From Vibrio celticus (GTDB lineage Bacteria > Pseudomonadota > Gammaproteobacteria > Enterobacterales > Vibrionaceae), in NCBI RefSeq assembly GCF_024347335.1, contig NZ_AP025463.1, positions 2,232,001 to 2,296,000 of the forward strand: a stretch of 64,000 nucleotides of DNA. The letters are read 5' to 3'. Below the pieces are notes generated by a model. That model was not told where the DNA came from and did not search any database. It saw only the letters and a program-made list of their open reading frames with translations. The translations under genes and the position numbers were made by a program. Below are positions 52,586 through 61,081 of this stretch, piece by piece. Within the stretch, counting starts at the first letter, position 1; each line of letters opens with the position of its first letter.

Positions 52586-52994
52586 TATTCGTTAGCTCCG
52601 TAAGAATAAATGTTGGCATTGCCTTTGGTTTCATTTTTTGATTGTCGATACATGCTACCTTAACCATTGCTTTACACAATGCTTTGCCATCAGGATTTAC
52701 GATCTCTTGACAGAAGACCAAGGTAGCTCGCTTCAACTCGTAAATATTTGTAATGACTTGTAAAGAATCATCAAGGCGCGCACCTTGAATAAAATCAATG
52801 TCCATATGTCGGACTACAAAACCGATGTTTTGTTCTAACAAGACTTGCTGAGAAACGCCAATTGAGCGCAACATCTCAGTTCGAGCGCGTTCGAAAAACT
52901 TAAGATAGTTTGAATGGTATACAACACCACCTGCATCGGTGTCTTCGTAATACACTGTCACTGGCCACGTAAATGGCTTAGATAATCCCTGCAA
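52575..52994 (-). CDS. ybgC: Tol-Pal-associated acyl-CoA thioesterase YbgC
   Basis: The hotdog-fold thioesterase has the 4-hydroxybenzoyl-CoA thioesterase-type motif VTVYYEDTDAGGVVYHSNYL (catalytic Asp) and RTEMLRSIGVSQQVLL. The frame is open to 53156, but that would place a strong terminator (53091-53125) inside the gene and exceed the family length by ~50 residues. TTG at 52994 or 53012 gives about 140 residues, the normal size. No clear ribosome site fits either TTG, so the exact start is uncertain. It is the first gene of the tol-pal operon. Confidence 0.85.
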   Translation of the reverse strand: MQGLSKPFTWPVTVYYEDTDAGGVVYHSNYLKFFERARTEMLRSIGVSQQVLLEQNIGFVVRHMDIDFIQGARLDDSLQVITNIYELKRATLVFCQEIVNPDGKALCKAMVKVACIDNQKMKPKAMPTFILTELTNSDC

Positions 52995-53090
52995 TTTGAT
53001 ACCACAATCCAAAACGATAAAGATCTCACTATAACCTAACTCCTTATCATTAATAGTATATCGCTGTGAATTTTTTGATTTAACAGACGA

Positions 53091-53125
53091 AAAAAAAGGC
53101 CATCTGTATAAGATGACCTCTTTTT
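53091..53125 (-). terminator. Terminator of the cydABX-ybgE operon
   Basis: AAAAAGGCCATCT (53093-53105) pairs with AGATGACCTCTTTTT (53111-53125) with two mismatches in 13 and a 5-base loop. Read leftward it ends in T7-8. It lies inside the longest open frame of ybgC, arguing that ybgC starts downstream and has its own promoter. Confidence 0.75.
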
Positions 53126-53184
53126 GGCTAAAAACCCAACAAGTATAAAGATTCACATCGTTATGAACCTAAATCCTTTGCCTT

Positions 53185-53487
53185 TTATAGAAGGCGCAGC
53201 ACCGTTAGGTAGAGCAAAATTGTGAGTGAAACGTATGGGCTAAACAGTAGCTGCCACATCCAAGCTCTTGGCTTAAATCCAATACCGTAAACCATGCTTG
53301 AGCAAACTGCCCAGATAAACATTGGCCCGATGATCGCGTTAAAGCCCCCGATGCTTGTCGCATACGCTTCAGGATCCCACATCACTAAACCAACATGCAT
53401 GAAACCCAATACCAAGGATAAAGCTCTTAATAGAGTCTTATCCATTGGTTGATGCAGCTTAGCGATTTGCTCTGCGAGATTACTCAC
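53185..53487 (-). CDS. ybgE: Cyd operon membrane protein YbgE
   Basis: The 100-residue protein has three membrane helices (ALSLVLGFMHVGLVMW, GFNAIIGPMFIWAVCSSMVY, WQLLFSPYVSLTILLYLTVL), typical of YbgE. Start is GTG, with the start overlapping the end of cydX by eight bases. Its role with cytochrome bd is not established. Confidence 0.9.
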   Translation of the reverse strand: MSNLAEQIAKLHQPMDKTLLRALSLVLGFMHVGLVMWDPEAYATSIGGFNAIIGPMFIWAVCSSMVYGIGFKPRAWMWQLLFSPYVSLTILLYLTVLRLL

Positions 53488-53587
53488 TGTCTTTGTCCAT
53501 CATTTCTGAATGCTCTAGCCATAGAGCATTGATGATGCCGAATGCACATGCTAGAAGTACACCCAAAATCCATGCGAAATACCACAT
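53480..53587 (-). CDS. cydX: Cytochrome bd-I subunit X (CydX), 35 aa
   Basis: This small gene translates as MWYFAWILGVLLACAFGIIN then ALWLEHSEMMDKDSE, with the WYFAWILG start diagnostic of CydX (YbgT). AGGAG (reading TTAGGAGAAATTTTATG) precedes the ATG. It forms one membrane helix that stabilises the haems of cytochrome bd. It lies between cydB (31 bases upstream) and ybgE (8-base overlap). Confidence 0.93.
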   Translation of the reverse strand: MWYFAWILGVLLACAFGIINALWLEHSEMMDKDSE

Positions 53588-53618
53588 AAAATTTCTCCTA
53601 AGTTATTTAACTTCTAGC

Positions 53619-54755
53619 TTAGTAAGCTGAAACGTCGTTATCTTCGATGTGTTTCTTATCTAGACGACCGAACATTTTGTAGTATGTCCAAGTTGTGTAG
53701 CCAAGAATCACAGGAACCATTACCGCCGCAACGACAGTCATAAGACCAAGCGTTAGCTCACTCGCTGTTGAATCCCACATAGTCAAGCTTTGGTTAGGGT
53801 TCAGGCTTGATGGCATTACGAATGGGAACATTGCAAAACCAGCCGTTAAAATAACACCAGCGTTCGATAGGCTTGAGAACAAGAATGCGAAACCACCACG
53901 CTCAAAGCGAGATGCAATCACAGCAAGCAGTGGCATCGCTACACCAAGGATCGGCGCAGCCCACATTGCTGGATATGTTTCGAAGTTTGTCATCCAAGCA
54001 CCCACTTGAAGTGATACTTCTTTGTTTAATGGGTTTGAGTCAGCAAACGTATCGATAGTGCTCGTAATTACATAGCCTTCGATAGATTGAACCCAGAAAC
54101 CACCAATAACGAATAGAGCAATAGCAATTAGGCCAGTGATCTGAGCAACGTTACGAGCACGAGCGTGCAGCTCTTCTGTTGTCTTCATTTGAAGCCATGT
54201 TGCACCTTGCATCACGAACAACATCAGAGCCAACACACCACAAAGCAATGCAAATGGGTTAAGCAAAGCGAAGAACGTACCATGGTACTTAGACATCATA
54301 AATTCGTTCAGTTCAAATGGAACACCTTGTAGTAGGTTACCAAATGCCACACCGAAAATGATTGGTGGTACTGCGCCACTAAAGCAAAGTGCATAGTCCC
54401 AAGTTTTGCGCCATTTTGGATCTTCGATCTTAGAGCGGTAGTCAAGTGCAAGTGGACGTAACCAAAGCGCTGCTAACGTCGCGTACATTGCGAAGTAGAA
54501 GCCAGAAAACGACGTTGCGTAAACCAGTGGCCATGCAGCAAATAATGCACCACCCGCAGTGATAAGCCAAACTTGGTTACCATCCCAGTGAGGGGCAATC
54601 GTGTTTAGCATAATACGACGTTCAGTGTCGCTCTTACCGATAACAGGTGACAGAGCGGCAACACCCATATCAAAGCCATCAGTTACGGCGAAACCAACCA
54701 GTAGAACACCGATCAATACCCACCAAATAAGTCGTAAGCTTTCGTAATCAAACAT
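53619..54755 (-). CDS. cydB: Cytochrome bd ubiquinol oxidase subunit II
   Basis: The 378-residue protein has about nine membrane helices and begins MFDYESLRLIWWVLIGVLLV with the family segment FAVTDGFDMGVAALSPVIGK (Asp58-region proton path) and IAPHWDGNQVWLITAGGALF. It forms the core of bd oxidase with CydA. Gap to cydA is 13 bases. Confidence 0.96.
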   Translation of the reverse strand: MFDYESLRLIWWVLIGVLLVGFAVTDGFDMGVAALSPVIGKSDTERRIMLNTIAPHWDGNQVWLITAGGALFAAWPLVYATSFSGFYFAMYATLAALWLRPLALDYRSKIEDPKWRKTWDYALCFSGAVPPIIFGVAFGNLLQGVPFELNEFMMSKYHGTFFALLNPFALLCGVLALMLFVMQGATWLQMKTTEELHARARNVAQITGLIAIALFVIGGFWVQSIEGYVITSTIDTFADSNPLNKEVSLQVGAWMTNFETYPAMWAAPILGVAMPLLAVIASRFERGGFAFLFSSLSNAGVILTAGFAMFPFVMPSSLNPNQSLTMWDSTASELTLGLMTVVAAVMVPVILGYTTWTYYKMFGRLDKKHIEDNDVSAY

Positions 54756-54768
54756 AATATTCCCTCAC

Positions 54769-56355
54769 TTATACTTCAACTGAACGGCTAACTTTGTCTT
54801 CAACAGAGTTATCGTTTTGTTCGAAGTGGTAACGGCCTGTCTTCAAGCTACTTGGACCTTTACGTGCGAATTTCAGCATTAGGTAAACTTCAGCAATCAA
54901 GAACACTGTGTAAAGTGCCAGGATAGCGAATAGAGAAGTCCAAAGCTGTTCAATAGTCAGTGCTGATGCAGCAACGTTAACCGGTAGGATTTCACCAACC
55001 GCCCATGGTTGACGACCAAACTCAGCAACGAACCAACCTGCTTCAATCGCAATCCAAGGCAGTGGGATTGAGAATAGCGCAGCTTTAAGTACCCATGGTT
55101 TCTGTTCGATTTTCTGACGACACGTTTGAACAAACGCAGCACCGAATACAAACAGCATAATGAAGCCACAAGCAACCATCAGACGGAATGACCAGAATAG
55201 AGGCCAAACTGTTGGGATAGAATCATCCGCAGCCATTTGGATTTGGTCTTCTGTTGCATCAACAACGTCGTCTGTGTAGCGCTTAAGAAGCAAGCCGTAA
55301 CCTAGGTCACCTTTCACTTCGTCGAACGCAGCCATGTTTTCTTCAGACTTATCGCCTGCACGTAGCTTTTCAAGCAGCTCGTACGCGTACATACCAGTAC
55401 GGATACGATCAACGTGGTCATCACGTAGGTCACGTAGGCCAGTTACTTCAGTATCAAGCGAACGCGTTGCGATGATACCCATTACGTAAGGAATTTTAAT
55501 TGCGTAGTCAGTATTCATTGTCTCTTGGTTTGGAATACCAAAAACAGTAAATGCTGCTGGTGCTTCTTCAGTGTGCCATTCCGCTTCTACAGCAGCGAGC
55601 TTCACTTTTTGAACTTCACCAAGCTCGTAACCAGATTCATCACCTAGTACGATTACTGACAAGATCGCCGCCATACCGAAAGACGCTGCAATCGCGAAAG
55701 AGCGACGAGCAAAGGCAAGGTCACGACCTTTAAGAATGTAGTATGAGCTGATACCAAGGATGAACATTGCACCCGTTGTGTAACCAGACGCTACTGTGTG
55801 TACGAATTTAACTTGTGCTACTGGGTTTAGTACAACTTCAGCGAAGCTCACCATTTCCATACGCATAGTTTCAAAGTTAAATTCCGCACCCACTGGGTTT
55901 TGCATCCAGCCGTTTGCTACCAAGATCCAAAGCGCAGAGAAGTTAGAGCCAAGTGCTACTAACCAAGTTACCGCTAAGTGCTGACGCTTTGACAGTCTGT
56001 CCCAACCGAAGAAGAATAGGCCAACAAAAGTAGACTCTAGGAAGAATGCAACAAGCGCTTCGATAGCTAGCGGAGCACCAAAAATGTCGCCAACATAGTG
56101 AGAATAGTAAGACCAGTTAGTACCAAACTGGAACTCCATGGTTAAGCCTGTCGCTACACCAAGAGCAAAGTTAATACCAAACAATTTACCCCAGAACTTG
56201 GTCATGTCCTTGTAAATTTGCTTGCCAGTCATTACATAAACTGACTCCATAATGGCAAGTAGAAATGCCATACCTAAAGTCAGTGGAACAAATAGGAAGT
56301 GATACATCGCTGTAAATGCAAACTGCAATCGCGACAGATCAACAACATCAATCAT
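54769..56355 (-). CDS. cydA: Cytochrome bd ubiquinol oxidase subunit I
   Basis: The 528-residue subunit has about nine helices. The start at 56355 (MIDVVDLSRLQFAFTAMYHF) places the haem ligand at His19 as in E. coli and follows AAAGGAG; ten upstream residues in the open frame are not used. The Q-loop region and KFVHTVASGYTTGAMFILGI with the haem b558 His are present. It reduces O2 at high affinity. The upstream region carries a perfect FNR box. Confidence 0.96.
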   Translation of the reverse strand: MIDVVDLSRLQFAFTAMYHFLFVPLTLGMAFLLAIMESVYVMTGKQIYKDMTKFWGKLFGINFALGVATGLTMEFQFGTNWSYYSHYVGDIFGAPLAIEALVAFFLESTFVGLFFFGWDRLSKRQHLAVTWLVALGSNFSALWILVANGWMQNPVGAEFNFETMRMEMVSFAEVVLNPVAQVKFVHTVASGYTTGAMFILGISSYYILKGRDLAFARRSFAIAASFGMAAILSVIVLGDESGYELGEVQKVKLAAVEAEWHTEEAPAAFTVFGIPNQETMNTDYAIKIPYVMGIIATRSLDTEVTGLRDLRDDHVDRIRTGMYAYELLEKLRAGDKSEENMAAFDEVKGDLGYGLLLKRYTDDVVDATEDQIQMAADDSIPTVWPLFWSFRLMVACGFIMLFVFGAAFVQTCRQKIEQKPWVLKAALFSIPLPWIAIEAGWFVAEFGRQPWAVGEILPVNVAASALTIEQLWTSLFAILALYTVFLIAEVYLMLKFARKGPSSLKTGRYHFEQNDNSVEDKVSRSVEV

Positions 56356-56850
56356 GGTAACTCCTTTGTGTCGGCTGAATGACACTTGTGTGATTATTCA
56401 CCGCAAAAATCCATGTTAAAACAATTTATGTAATTGTTATTACAAGTTGAAATTTGTAGCAAAAACGTACCGTTATAGTTAGATTATTGTTAAGCATGAG
56501 CTAATATAGCTGGCGCTAATATTACTGGTAAAATCAGTATGTTTCAAAAGGTTTATGGGAGAACCCTGCGTTGATTTGTATCAAATTTATTCGAGCAAAT
56601 TAGAGTTATTTTTGTACAATTATGATTAAAATCACACCTATTATGCTTGTCTTAATAACAGCGCATGATATCTGTGACAAATGCTCAGCACCGCCTCAAC
56701 ATCCGAATTACAACTACCTATAAGGTATTAACAAAAAATATGACAACTTATTTCATTTCCTGTCATCTAAATCAAACCTGAAATCAAAGTTTCCATTTTT
56801 GAAGATCCCTTTTCGATCTTTTTATCGACTCGCTCAAAGAGTTGTTATTC
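56356..56850. other. cydA upstream control region, no gene
   Basis: About 500 AT-rich bases separate cydA from the ruvB terminator. No credible ORF is present. The region should hold the cyd promoter(s); the one regulatory site I can support is the FNR box at 56571-56584. Sites for ArcA are likely but the degenerate motif cannot be placed by eye. Confidence 0.6.
56571..56584. promoter_or_regulatory. FNR box upstream of cydA
   Basis: TTGATTTGTATCAA matches the FNR consensus TTGAT-N4-ATCAA exactly. It lies about 215 bases upstream of the cydA start. FNR represses cyd in anaerobic E. coli while ArcA activates; the sign here is unknown. Confidence 0.8.
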
Positions 56851-56860
56851 AGTAAAAAGC

Positions 56861-56894
56861 AAAAAATCCCAGCGCTTATGCAACTGGGATCTTT
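56861..56894 (-). terminator. Terminator after ruvB
   Basis: Read leftward, CTGGGAT and ATCCCAG arms (56884-56890 with 56866-56872) form the core stem, followed by a T6 run. It begins within twenty bases of the ruvB stop. Confidence 0.85.
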
Positions 56895-56907
56895 AAAAAT
56901 GAATAAT

Positions 56908-57924
56908 TTAACGATTGGAGGGTTTATCTATTCCAAAGTGTAAATACGCTCTGTCGGTCGCGATTCGACCTCTTGGCGTCCTTTGTAGGTAACCTTGTTG
57001 AATCAAGTAAGGTTCTAACACATCTTCAATAGTGTCTCTCTCTTCACCAATCGCGGCAGCCATGTTGTCGATACCTACCGGACCGCCACCAAACTTCTCC
57101 ATAATCGCCAGCAGAAGCTTTCTATCCATGTAGTCGAAACCTTTAGCATCGACATCCAACATGTTTAGCGCTTTGTCAGCAACCTCCGGGCAAATATGCC
57201 CGTCGCCTTTTACTTCCGCATAATCACGAACACGGCGCAGTAGACGGTTAGCAATACGTGGCGTACCACGAGCTCGGCGAGCAACTTCTAGCGCCCCTTC
57301 GGACTCCATAGAAAGACCAAGGCAATCTGCACTGCGCTGAACGATGTTTTGTAGATCTTCAACCTTGTAGTACTCAAGACGCTGAGTAATACCAAAACGG
57401 TCACGTAACGGCGATGTCAGTGAGCCAGCACGAGTGGTTGCGCCAATCAAAGTAAAAGGAGGAAGGTCGATCTTGATAGAGCGTGCCGCTGGGCCTTCAC
57501 CAATCATGATATCTAATTGGTAGTCTTCCATTGCTGGGTACAACACCTCTTCAACCACAGGGCTTAAACGGTGAATCTCATCAATGAACAAGACATCATT
57601 TTCTTCGAGATTGGTCAGTAACGCCGCTAGGTCGCCTGCTTTTTCTAGAACAGGGCCTGAAGTCGTACGAATGTTGACATCCATCTCATTGGCAACAATG
57701 TTCGCCAACGTGGTTTTACCCAAACCTGGAGGACCAAATATCAACAGATGGTCGAGCGCCTCGTTACGCAACTGTGCCGCTTTGATGAAAATCTCCATCT
57801 GGCCACGAACGTGATCCTGACCTTGATAGTCAGCAAGTGCTTTAGGGCGTATTGCACGATCAATGACATCTTCATCTTTGAATACTGGGTTATCCGGTGC
57901 AATAAGGCGATCGGCTTCAATCAT
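56908..57924 (-). CDS. ruvB: Holliday junction branch migration ATPase RuvB
   Basis: The 338-residue AAA+ motor has Walker A in LLIFGPPGLGKTTLANIVAN, Walker B in DVLFIDEIHRLSPV, sensor 1 in LIGATTRAGSL, and a C-terminal winged helix (YLQRTPRGRIATDRAYLHF). It forms hexamers on DNA and migrates Holliday junctions with RuvA. It lies 103 bases after ruvA. Confidence 0.97.
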   Translation of the reverse strand: MIEADRLIAPDNPVFKDEDVIDRAIRPKALADYQGQDHVRGQMEIFIKAAQLRNEALDHLLIFGPPGLGKTTLANIVANEMDVNIRTTSGPVLEKAGDLAALLTNLEENDVLFIDEIHRLSPVVEEVLYPAMEDYQLDIMIGEGPAARSIKIDLPPFTLIGATTRAGSLTSPLRDRFGITQRLEYYKVEDLQNIVQRSADCLGLSMESEGALEVARRARGTPRIANRLLRRVRDYAEVKGDGHICPEVADKALNMLDVDAKGFDYMDRKLLLAIMEKFGGGPVGIDNMAAAIGEERDTIEDVLEPYLIQQGYLQRTPRGRIATDRAYLHFGIDKPSNR

Positions 57925-58027
57925 AAATTCTGCTATTCCTAACTATGCTCTTGTTGACTCTGCGCTTCTTGACGCTGTGTAAAGGCAAAGTGAATGAGTC
58001 TATTTTGTCGAACAAGTATATCGGGTA

Positions 58028-58639
58028 TTAAACCATCGATTTCAGAGCTTCGCGAATCAACTGTTCGCTGGTCATGCCATCTTTAGCCACTTGAGAAATC
58101 ACCTTAGAAGCTTGAGTCGGCTTGTAACCTAATGCAAGTAGTGCACTTACCGCTTCTTCTTCCGCGTCGTGAACGGTTGGCATAGAATCAATAGGAGCTG
58201 CATCTGTCGCTGGAGTAAACAAGTCACCCGCGCCCCACCCTTTCAGACGGTCTTTCATTTCAACAACCAGACGTTCAGCGGTTTTCTTACCCACACCCGG
58301 AAGTTTAACCAGCGTCGAGATGTCTTCACGCTCAACACTCTGCACAAATTGACTAGCTGTCATGCCTGAAAGAATGCCAAGGCCAAGCTTAGGGCCCACA
58401 CCGTTTGCTTTGATCACTTCACGGAACAGCGCACGCTCTTTAACCGTGTTAAAACCATAAAGTAGCTGCGCATCTTCACGTACAACAAAGTGCGTGTAGA
58501 TGATTGCCTCTTCGCCCACATTTGGTAATTCATAAAAACAGCTCATTGGCATTTGAACTTCATAGCCAACGCCACTCACTTCGATTAGTAATTCTGGTGG
58601 CTGTTTTTCTATTAATGTACCGCGTAGACGTCCGATCAC
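58028..58639 (-). CDS. ruvA: Holliday junction binding protein RuvA
   Basis: The 203-residue protein starts with GTG (MIGRLRGTLIEKQPPELLIE) and has an N-terminal OB fold, two HhH motifs (ANGVGPKLGLGIL and LPGVGKKTAERLVVEM), and a C-terminal three-helix RuvB-binding domain (VSALLALGYKPTQASKVIS). It binds four-way junctions and loads RuvB. Confidence 0.97.
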   Translation of the reverse strand: MIGRLRGTLIEKQPPELLIEVSGVGYEVQMPMSCFYELPNVGEEAIIYTHFVVREDAQLLYGFNTVKERALFREVIKANGVGPKLGLGILSGMTASQFVQSVEREDISTLVKLPGVGKKTAERLVVEMKDRLKGWGAGDLFTPATDAAPIDSMPTVHDAEEEAVSALLALGYKPTQASKVISQVAKDGMTSEQLIREALKSMV

Positions 58640-58682
58640 AATTCACTCTCTTGGTGGAATATAATTTGAGGGACAGAATATA

Positions 58683-58710
58683 AAAGAACTGGATGCTTAT
58701 CCAGTTCTTT
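58683..58710 (-). terminator. Terminator between the chemotaxis receptor and ruvA
   Basis: AAAGAACTGGAT (58683-58694) pairs perfectly with ATCCAGTTCTTT (58699-58710). Read leftward after the receptor gene stop, it is followed by TTTTATA. ruvA therefore needs its own promoter in the remaining 43 bases or read-through. Confidence 0.82.
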
Positions 58711-58731
58711 GTGTTTATTAGGATGATTTAT

Positions 58732-60192
58732 TTAAGCTTGCTTAGCTTGGGAAACCACGCTGTTTAAGCTTTCGACCAGTTCTTTTACTGAGGTGACATG
58801 CCCGGTCAGTTCAGAACCATAATTAGCGACTAAACTTGACACGGATTTGGTTTCTGCAACGCTCTGCGCCACTTCTGAACTGGCGAGATCGAGTTCTTTC
58901 AATGAGCTCATCTGCATCGCCATAATATTGGTGAGCTGATTAACATCGGTCGAGATGGTTTGCACCTCAGAGATAATGCCGTTCATTTCATTGGCCGTAG
59001 TTTCAATGATGGCTCTGCCATGTTCCACTTCTTCTTTACTTCGGTCTAATAAGGTTCGAATTTCTATCGCGGAATGGCTGCTTTTCGCAGATAGCTCTCT
59101 CACTTGGTCTGCAACTACCGCAAAACCTCGTCCTTGCTCACCGGCACGAGCCGCTTCTATAGCTGCATTGAGTGCTAATAGGTTGGTTTGCTCGGCAACC
59201 GAGGTAATCAAGTCCGCGACTTTCATGATTTCTTGATTACTTTGAATGATCTGGCTGATTGCACTGGTTGAAGCTTCTAGTGATTCTGAGCTCTTTTGCG
59301 CTTTGGTTCCGACCGCTTCACTGCGCTCTTTCAGTTCGCCCACAAATGAATTGGATTCTTCGATGCCTTGAGTCATTTGATGCAGTTGTTGGCTCATCTG
59401 TTCTGCTGCACTCGCCTGAGATTCACAATTGATGTTCAACACCTCAACTTGAGCATGCAGATCTTGCGACTGCTGGTCTAAATGAACAGATACGCCCTGT
59501 AAGCTTTCAGAGTTTGAGTTAGCTTGGTCTAGGACAATAGAAAGTCGACCTTCACTTTGCGTCGCTTGGTTGGCAACGTGTTGGCTTTCTGAAATCGCAT
59601 CCTCTGCCATTTCGATTGCCACCTCTTTTTGCTTAGCGGTAAAGGCTTGGGCAATGCAGATCACCACCAGCGGCATAATCACACCAGACCAAGTTTCTAC
59701 CACTACCGCATCGGGGGTTAGCTCAAGTAGAGGAAATGCAAATCCATTGAGATGTGCTGAGGTCATTACTAGTGACACGCCGATAACCAGCCCACTCCAA
59801 ACTAAGGCGACAATTCGAGTTCCTGATAAGAAAAAAGCGACCACTAACAACGGCACCCAATAAGCTTGAGTGGAAGCCACAACCCCACCACTTTGATAAA
59901 TGATGTTCAACGCGTGTACCGCCATGCCGACAAAACCAAAGTTAAGTGCAAGGCTCGGCTTACTCGTCACACGAAGTAGCAGTGCAGAGATCAGTTCGAA
60001 TACGATAAGAAATACAGATGTGGCGATCAGAAGTTGCTCTTCGTGCTTAGTCCACTTGATTAAGCTATAAACACCCACAAAGAATGCGATAAAAGTGAAG
60101 AGTAATAAGATATCGGCTTGTCTGACTTCGTTGTTACCCCACCCATTGCTTTTAGGTAGAAACAGCACGCGCCACAGCTTGATTGGGTTCAT
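58732..60192 (-). CDS. Methyl-accepting chemotaxis protein with multi-pass membrane N-terminus
   Basis: The 486-residue protein has about six membrane helices in the first ~195 residues (e.g. LLLFTFIAFFVGVYSLI, VGMAVHALNIIYQSGGVVAS) with no clear periplasmic domain or HAMP. A long cytoplasmic coiled coil follows, including the hairpin tip SVAEQTNLLALNAAIEAARA and GEQGRGFAVVADQVRELSAK. It signals to CheA/CheW. Its ligand sensing is probably intramembrane or cytoplasmic. The gene separates ruvC from ruvA, an unusual place. Confidence 0.88.
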   Translation of the reverse strand: MNPIKLWRVLFLPKSNGWGNNEVRQADILLLFTFIAFFVGVYSLIKWTKHEEQLLIATSVFLIVFELISALLLRVTSKPSLALNFGFVGMAVHALNIIYQSGGVVASTQAYWVPLLVVAFFLSGTRIVALVWSGLVIGVSLVMTSAHLNGFAFPLLELTPDAVVVETWSGVIMPLVVICIAQAFTAKQKEVAIEMAEDAISESQHVANQATQSEGRLSIVLDQANSNSESLQGVSVHLDQQSQDLHAQVEVLNINCESQASAAEQMSQQLHQMTQGIEESNSFVGELKERSEAVGTKAQKSSESLEASTSAISQIIQSNQEIMKVADLITSVAEQTNLLALNAAIEAARAGEQGRGFAVVADQVRELSAKSSHSAIEIRTLLDRSKEEVEHGRAIIETTANEMNGIISEVQTISTDVNQLTNIMAMQMSSLKELDLASSEVAQSVAETKSVSSLVANYGSELTGHVTSVKELVESLNSVVSQAKQA

Positions 60193-60388
60193 CAGTGATC
60201 ATCCTTGATTAACTTGTAAGACCTCCGACCAATGTTAATAACATGTTAAATAATACACAATGTTATTATCTGGGTTCTGTTCGAAAGATCTCATTTCATC
60301 AAGGATTTAGGGGCGTATTGTTTTGATATGAGCCAAACGAGGCGTCAGGCTCATGTAATGGAAGCTTTTAGAAAGCAGAGGGATGGGA

Positions 60389-60910
60389 TTAACGGTAGCG
60401 CCCTTTTCTCGCGCCTGTCGCTTTACCTGCCAGCGCAACCAAGGTTTTATTAGTATTGGCGTGAGTGATCGCTACGCCTAAAGCATCGGCAGCATCGGCC
60501 TGTGGTTTAGCGGGTAACTTAAGCATGCTCATCACCATGTTCTGAACCATCGACTTATCTGCACCACCATTGCCTGTCACCGCTTGTTTGATTAGACGAG
60601 CCGCATATTCATGAACGGGGAGATCAGCATTTACCGCTGCCACTATCGCACTGCCACGCGCTTGTCCCAGCTTAAGTGCAGAATCTGCATTCTTCGCCAT
60701 AAAGACCTGCTCTATCGCAAACACATCTGGCTGAAACTGAGTGATGATTTCGCTCACACCGGCGTAGATTTGTTTAAGTCGGCCCGGCAGTTCTTTTTCG
60801 GAAGTGCGAATACAACCGCTACCTAAGTAATATAGATGGCGACCATTTTGACGAATCACGCCATAGCCGGTAATACGCGAGCCAGGGTCAATCCCTAAGA
60901 TAATAGACAT
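60389..60910 (-). CDS. ruvC: Holliday junction resolvase RuvC
   Basis: The 173-residue nuclease has the RNase-H-like start MSIILGIDPGSRITGYGVIR with catalytic Asp7, Glu in FAIEQVFMAKN, and C-terminal acidic residues in QADAADALGVAITHAN. It resolves junctions after RuvAB migration. It is separated from ruvA by the chemotaxis receptor gene. Confidence 0.97.
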   Translation of the reverse strand: MSIILGIDPGSRITGYGVIRQNGRHLYYLGSGCIRTSEKELPGRLKQIYAGVSEIITQFQPDVFAIEQVFMAKNADSALKLGQARGSAIVAAVNADLPVHEYAARLIKQAVTGNGGADKSMVQNMVMSMLKLPAKPQADAADALGVAITHANTNKTLVALAGKATGARKGRYR

Positions 60911-60964
60911 AACTTCAAATACTGATTATTTATACATGCTTTATGAGCTTAGTATATCGAACGC

Positions 60965-60999
60965 AAAAAAAAATGCCCGTCAAATTAACGGGCATTTTC
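60965..60999 (-). terminator. Strong terminator after aspS
   Basis: Read leftward, AAATGCCCGT and ACGGGCATTT arms (60988-60997 with 60971-60980) are perfect, with a run of T9 following. ruvC must then be transcribed from its own promoter. Confidence 0.88.
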
Positions 61000-61081
61000 T
61001 AATTTACTGGCTAGTCTGGCTAATTAATTAAGAGCTCTCTATCAACTAGGATCTCTTCATCAGCAAGAAAAGATAACAGGC

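Noticed and set aside
53013..53156. N-terminal extension of YbgC
   Set aside because: Contains a terminator and a likely promoter region; not part of the conserved hotdog domain.
60236..60268. TAATAACAT/ATGTTATTA inverted repeat upstream of the chemotaxis receptor gene
   Set aside because: AT-only simple palindrome in an AT-rich promoter region with no T tract; could be chance, so not listed as a site.
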